Origin: Pseudaquidulcibacter sp041917055
GTDB taxonomy: Bacteria; Pseudomonadota; Alphaproteobacteria; Caulobacterales; Aquidulcibacteraceae
Assembly: GCA_041917055.1 (NCBI GenBank)
Contig: JAYRYJ010000009.1
Location: 99,218-163,217 of the forward strand
Reading direction: 5' to 3'
Length of the DNA stretch: 64,000 nucleotides
A model generated the notes under the pieces. That model ran no database searches. It saw only the letters and a program-made list of their open reading frames with translations, and had not been told where the DNA came from. Positions within the stretch are counted from its first letter, which is position 1, and each line of letters starts with the position of its first letter. Shown one piece after another: positions 61,535 to 64,000 of this stretch. A program made the position numbers and the translations under genes.

Positions 61535-62689
61535 ATGAAAAGGCGCGATATTTTGATTTTGGCGGGGCTTGGCCTGATTGGTGCGGGCGTGGGTGGTGTG
61601 GCCTGGCTTAAAAAGAAAAATGCGCCGCAAATTGGTTTTGTTCCTGACGAAAGTTTTGTTGAAAAAGCCAAAATACTTTTGGCGCAAAGCCCGCTTATTG
61701 ATACCCATGCGCATCCGGGTATGACATTCGTTAAAGACCATCATAATACAGATTTGCCGTGGATTTTGCGGGTTTTGGCGCATCCGAATGAAGGAAAATC
61801 GATTGCCGATATGCGTAAAACAGATATTGCCGCCGTTGCTTTTGCTGGCGTCGCCGACATCAATGTTATTGGCATGAAAAAATCGGGTGGCCTATATTCG
61901 GCGCGTGAATTTGCCCCCAATGAGGCATGGGAAAGCTATCGCAAGCAAATTGCCAATTTAAAAGACGCAATGGCGAAAAATAAAGTTGGTGTCGCGTTAA
62001 GTTCCGCCGATATTGAAACCGCCAAACAGCCCGAACGTCTAAAAGCCATTTTGACCATGGAGGGCGCGGACTTTCTTGAAGGCAAATTGGAGCGCATTAA
62101 GCAATGCTATGAAGATGGATTGCGCTCTATCACAATCGTCCATTATCGCGCCAGTGAAATTGGCGATATTCAAACCCAAAAACCTGTGCGCGGCGGCCTT
62201 ACGGATTTTGGCCTCGAAGCAATTAAAGAAATGGAGAAGCAGGGAATTATCATAGATCTTGCACACGCCTCTGAACCGACCGCATTTAAAGCGCTAGCTA
62301 ATCTCAAAGTGCCGACAATTTGTTCGCATACGCATTTAAGTGGCGGGCCATCGGGTGAATTTCCCCGCTTTATTTCAAATGATCTGGCAAAAGCAATCAC
62401 CGAAAAAGGCGGGATAATTGGTGCCTGGCCCACAGGTGTTGGAATCTCAACACTTGATGGTTTTGTGAAACGAATTATGGAATTGTTCGAAAAACTTGGG
62501 GCGCAATCAGTGTGTTTGGGCACGGATATGGACGCAAATTACAAACCGGTCGTGACCAAATATACAGATTTGGTTTTGGTAATTTCCGAACTTTTAAAGC
62601 GCGGCGTCAATGAAGCCGACATCAAAGCCTTTATGGGCGGGAACTTCATGCGCGTGTTTAAGGCAGTTGAAAAAATGAAATCTCAATAG
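61535..62689 (+). CDS. Membrane dipeptidase (peptidase family M19)
   Basis: The 384-residue enzyme has a twin-arginine-like leader (KRRDILILAGLGLIGAGVGG) and the M19 metal site DTHAHPG (Asp56, His58, His60), ILTMEGADFL with the bridging Glu, SHTHLSG and LGTDMD. These hydrolyse dipeptides in the periplasm, including D-amino-acid-containing ones. The HxD-type pair usual in the family is HxH here, as in a minority of M19 enzymes. It is likely co-transcribed with the PfpI-like gene 65 bp downstream. Confidence 0.86.
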   Translation: MKRRDILILAGLGLIGAGVGGVAWLKKKNAPQIGFVPDESFVEKAKILLAQSPLIDTHAHPGMTFVKDHHNTDLPWILRVLAHPNEGKSIADMRKTDIAAVAFAGVADINVIGMKKSGGLYSAREFAPNEAWESYRKQIANLKDAMAKNKVGVALSSADIETAKQPERLKAILTMEGADFLEGKLERIKQCYEDGLRSITIVHYRASEIGDIQTQKPVRGGLTDFGLEAIKEMEKQGIIIDLAHASEPTAFKALANLKVPTICSHTHLSGGPSGEFPRFISNDLAKAITEKGGIIGAWPTGVGISTLDGFVKRIMELFEKLGAQSVCLGTDMDANYKPVVTKYTDLVLVISELLKRGVNEADIKAFMGGNFMRVFKAVEKMKSQ

Positions 62690-62754
62690 GTCGGGCATTT
62701 TGTCCAATTTGATATTCTTCTTTTGCTTCTATTTTGTTGATATTGGGAGCAAAA

Positions 62755-63537
62755 ATGAAAGAACATATTTCGCGCAGGGCACTATTCGCCGCCGCAAATC
62801 TTGGTGCAATCGCTGTTGCAGCTGGAACAATTGGGGCACAATCGTCCCCTCTGTTCGACAACCGGCCAATTCTAGCTATGCTTTGCTATCCGGGGATGTT
62901 TCCGCTTGATTTGATTGGTCCTGAAGCGGTCTTTAGCGGTATGGGAACTCACCGCATAATGTTATTTTGGAAGGAAAGGGGCATTGTCAAATCAGATTCC
63001 GGCATTGGAATTGAAGTGGCGAATTCGTTTTCGGACTTGCCCGAAAAATTAGATATTATTTTCGTTCCCGGCGGCGGCTTTGGAACACTAAAATGCATGG
63101 AAGACCAAGGTGTCTTAGACTTTCTCAAATCACGAGCAAAGAATGCGAAATATGTAACCTCGGTTTGCACTGGTTCATTAATTTTGGCTGCTGCGGGACT
63201 ATTGAAAGGTATCAAAGCGACAAGTCATTGGGCATCACGCGATTTTCTCGCTGATTTTGGCGCAATCCCAATTGAAGCCCGCGTGGTGGAAGATAAAAAT
63301 ATCATAACCGGCGGCGGCGTGACTTCCGGTATTGATATGGCACTGATCCTAGCATCGAGACTAGCGGGTGAGGCACGCGCAAAAGCAATCCAACTTAATA
63401 TTGAATATGACCCAAAGCCACCTTTTGAAGCTGGAAACCCACAAAGCGCGGGTCAAGAAATTACTGACGCTCTCAAAAAATCATACAGGCCTTTCACCGA
63501 AAGATTGGCGCAATTGGCAAAAAAATCCCCGCCGTGA
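62755..63537 (+). CDS. Exported DJ-1/PfpI family protein (isonitrile hydratase-like)
   Basis: The 260-residue protein starts with HISRRALFAAA, a Tat-type leader, followed by the PfpI/DJ-1 core. The nucleophile Cys138 lies in TSVCTGSLILAAAG, with the following LLKGIKATSHW typical of the InhA (isonitrile hydratase) subgroup and of AraC-type DJ-1 domains. GAGC precedes ATG 62755. The enzymatic activity is unproven. The terminator of the convergent gene overlaps its 3' end. Confidence 0.83.
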   Translation: MKEHISRRALFAAANLGAIAVAAGTIGAQSSPLFDNRPILAMLCYPGMFPLDLIGPEAVFSGMGTHRIMLFWKERGIVKSDSGIGIEVANSFSDLPEKLDIIFVPGGGFGTLKCMEDQGVLDFLKSRAKNAKYVTSVCTGSLILAAAGLLKGIKATSHWASRDFLADFGAIPIEARVVEDKNIITGGGVTSGIDMALILASRLAGEARAKAIQLNIEYDPKPPFEAGNPQSAGQEITDALKKSYRPFTERLAQLAKKSPP

Positions 63538-63554
63538 AGGGAAAACACGGCGGG
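63519..63554 (-). terminator. Rho-independent terminator of the CCG-domain gene
   Basis: CCCGCCGTG and CACGGCGGG (63528-63536, 63546-63554) form a perfect nine-pair stem. Read on the minus strand it is followed by GATTTTTTT. It lies partly inside the end of the PfpI-like coding sequence. Confidence 0.8.
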
Positions 63555-63584
63555 TCTGAGGTGGAAGAATCCCCTCTCGGGAAA

Positions 63585-64000
63585 CTAATCTTCGATCAAA
63601 TTCTCTGCGAGTATTTCAACAAGGCTGCCTAAATGACCGCCCCATTTCAATGCTGCAATTGAATCGTCCATAGTCAAACGGCAATTGGCACAGGCCGAAA
63701 TCAAAGTGTCTGTTCCGGTTTGTGCAACTTGGCGCGCTTTGATTTCAAACACTTTATGGCGCAAATCAGCAAGTTGGTTCATTGCCTGAACGCCGCCGCC
63801 GCCGCCGCAACACCAATTGTGATTGCCGGTGACTTCCATTTCTTTGAAATTCGGCGCAAAACCTTCAAGCAAATATCTTGCGTCATCAGCAGCACCGCCG
63901 CGACGCGACACTTGGCATGGGTCGTGATAAGTGAATGCCAAATCAGTTGGTTTGAATTTCAATTTGCTTTCACGTTTTAGTTTTGCGAGATATTCGGTAA
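63585..64000 (-). CDS. Heterodisulfide reductase-related (CCG domain) Fe-S protein, 5' part outside the window
   Basis: The frame is open past base 64000, and the visible 138 residues are the C-terminal part. They hold a CCG cysteine-rich domain: YHDPCQVSRRGG, NHNWCCGGGGGVQAM and SACANCRLT, the ligand pattern of the non-cubane [4Fe-4S] site of heterodisulfide reductase HdrB and related electron-transfer proteins. Relatives include fused DUF3483-type and lactate/glycolate-oxidase Fe-S subunits. The N-terminal ferredoxin domains expected would lie in the neighbouring sequence. It ends at a clear terminator. Confidence 0.8.
   Translation of the reverse strand, partial: TEYLAKLKRESKLKFKPTDLAFTYHDPCQVSRRGGAADDARYLLEGFAPNFKEMEVTGNHNWCCGGGGGVQAMNQLADLRHKVFEIKARQVAQTGTDTLISACANCRLTMDDSIAALKWGGHLGSLVEILAENLIED

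Noticed and set aside
1..64000. CRISPR arrays, prophage, complete insertion sequences, tRNA or rRNA genes
   Set aside because: No regularly spaced direct repeats, phage structural genes, transposases or RNA gene features were seen by eye.

Overview
The window looks like chromosomal DNA of a fairly AT-rich (about 40-45% GC by eye), aerobic, Gram-negative alphaproteobacterium. Four things point there: the trpF-trpB-trpA-accD-folC neighbourhood, a cobaltochelatase CobT, a bufferin (gig-type) operon behind a SigF-like ECF promoter as described in Caulobacter, and palindromic intergenic elements of the kind scattered through alphaproteobacterial genomes. Caulobacterales/Hyphomonadaceae-like is my guess, not a demonstrated placement. 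I saw no prophage, transposase, CRISPR array, tRNA or rRNA.

Layout. 1-2.3 kb: quinone oxidoreductase (cut by the window edge), a YdfG-like dehydrogenase and a pirin. 2.3-3.1 kb: an 800-bp gene-free block packed with inverted repeats. 3.1-9.3 kb: a DUF1501/DUF1800 pair, a TonB-dependent receptor and a dicarboxylate-type symporter. 9.3-12.2 kb: small enzymes, a membrane methyltransferase, a metallopeptidase and a DinJ/YafQ toxin-antitoxin pair. 12.2-17.7 kb: a soluble NAD-dependent molybdenum formate dehydrogenase (fdsGBA) with fdhD. 17.7-20 kb: TauE-type exporter, rpmG, MFS transporter. 20.0-22.4 kb: bufferin operon bufABC-doxX. 22.4-28.9 kb: folC, accD, trpA, trpB, trpF, an SRPBCC protein and mscL. 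29-31.8 kb: a DUF4375-like gene that ends inside an inverted-repeat element, a fumarylacetoacetase-family hydrolase, and a ParDE-like toxin-antitoxin pair. 31.8-36.7 kb: a group 3b-type NAD(P)-linked [NiFe]-hydrogenase operon. 36.8-44.3 kb: cobT, two paralogous exported four-cysteine proteins, a DUF6445/DUF2087 cluster and a POT peptide transporter. 44.4-57.3 kb: two large glycosyltransferases followed by galU, galE, a DegT aminotransferase, rfbBCDA and manC. 57.3-64 kb: a repeat block, an unknown membrane-anchored protein, rimO, an exported RidA, an M19 dipeptidase, a DJ-1/PfpI protein and a partial CCG-domain Fe-S protein.

How the genes fit together. Two soluble redox systems that can feed NAD(P)H, formate dehydrogenase and hydrogenase 3b, lie 14 kb apart, and each carries one accessory gene (fdhD; a maturation protease). 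This suggests a heterotroph that uses formate and H2 as extra electron sources. The bufferin operon should make an exported, thiol-modified metal-binding peptide for copper stress. The sugar block supplies UDP-glucose, UDP-galactose, dTDP-rhamnose and GDP-mannose for a surface polysaccharide assembled in part by the two large glycosyltransferases.

The most distinctive observations are: two oppositely oriented copies of one ~162-bp palindromic element, each abutting gene ends; a 270-bp element with 33-bp terminal inverted repeats that supplies a gene's stop codon; the bufferin operon with a GTAACC-N16-CGTATT promoter; and a tandem pair of exported proteins sharing a four-cysteine module that I cannot assign to a known family.
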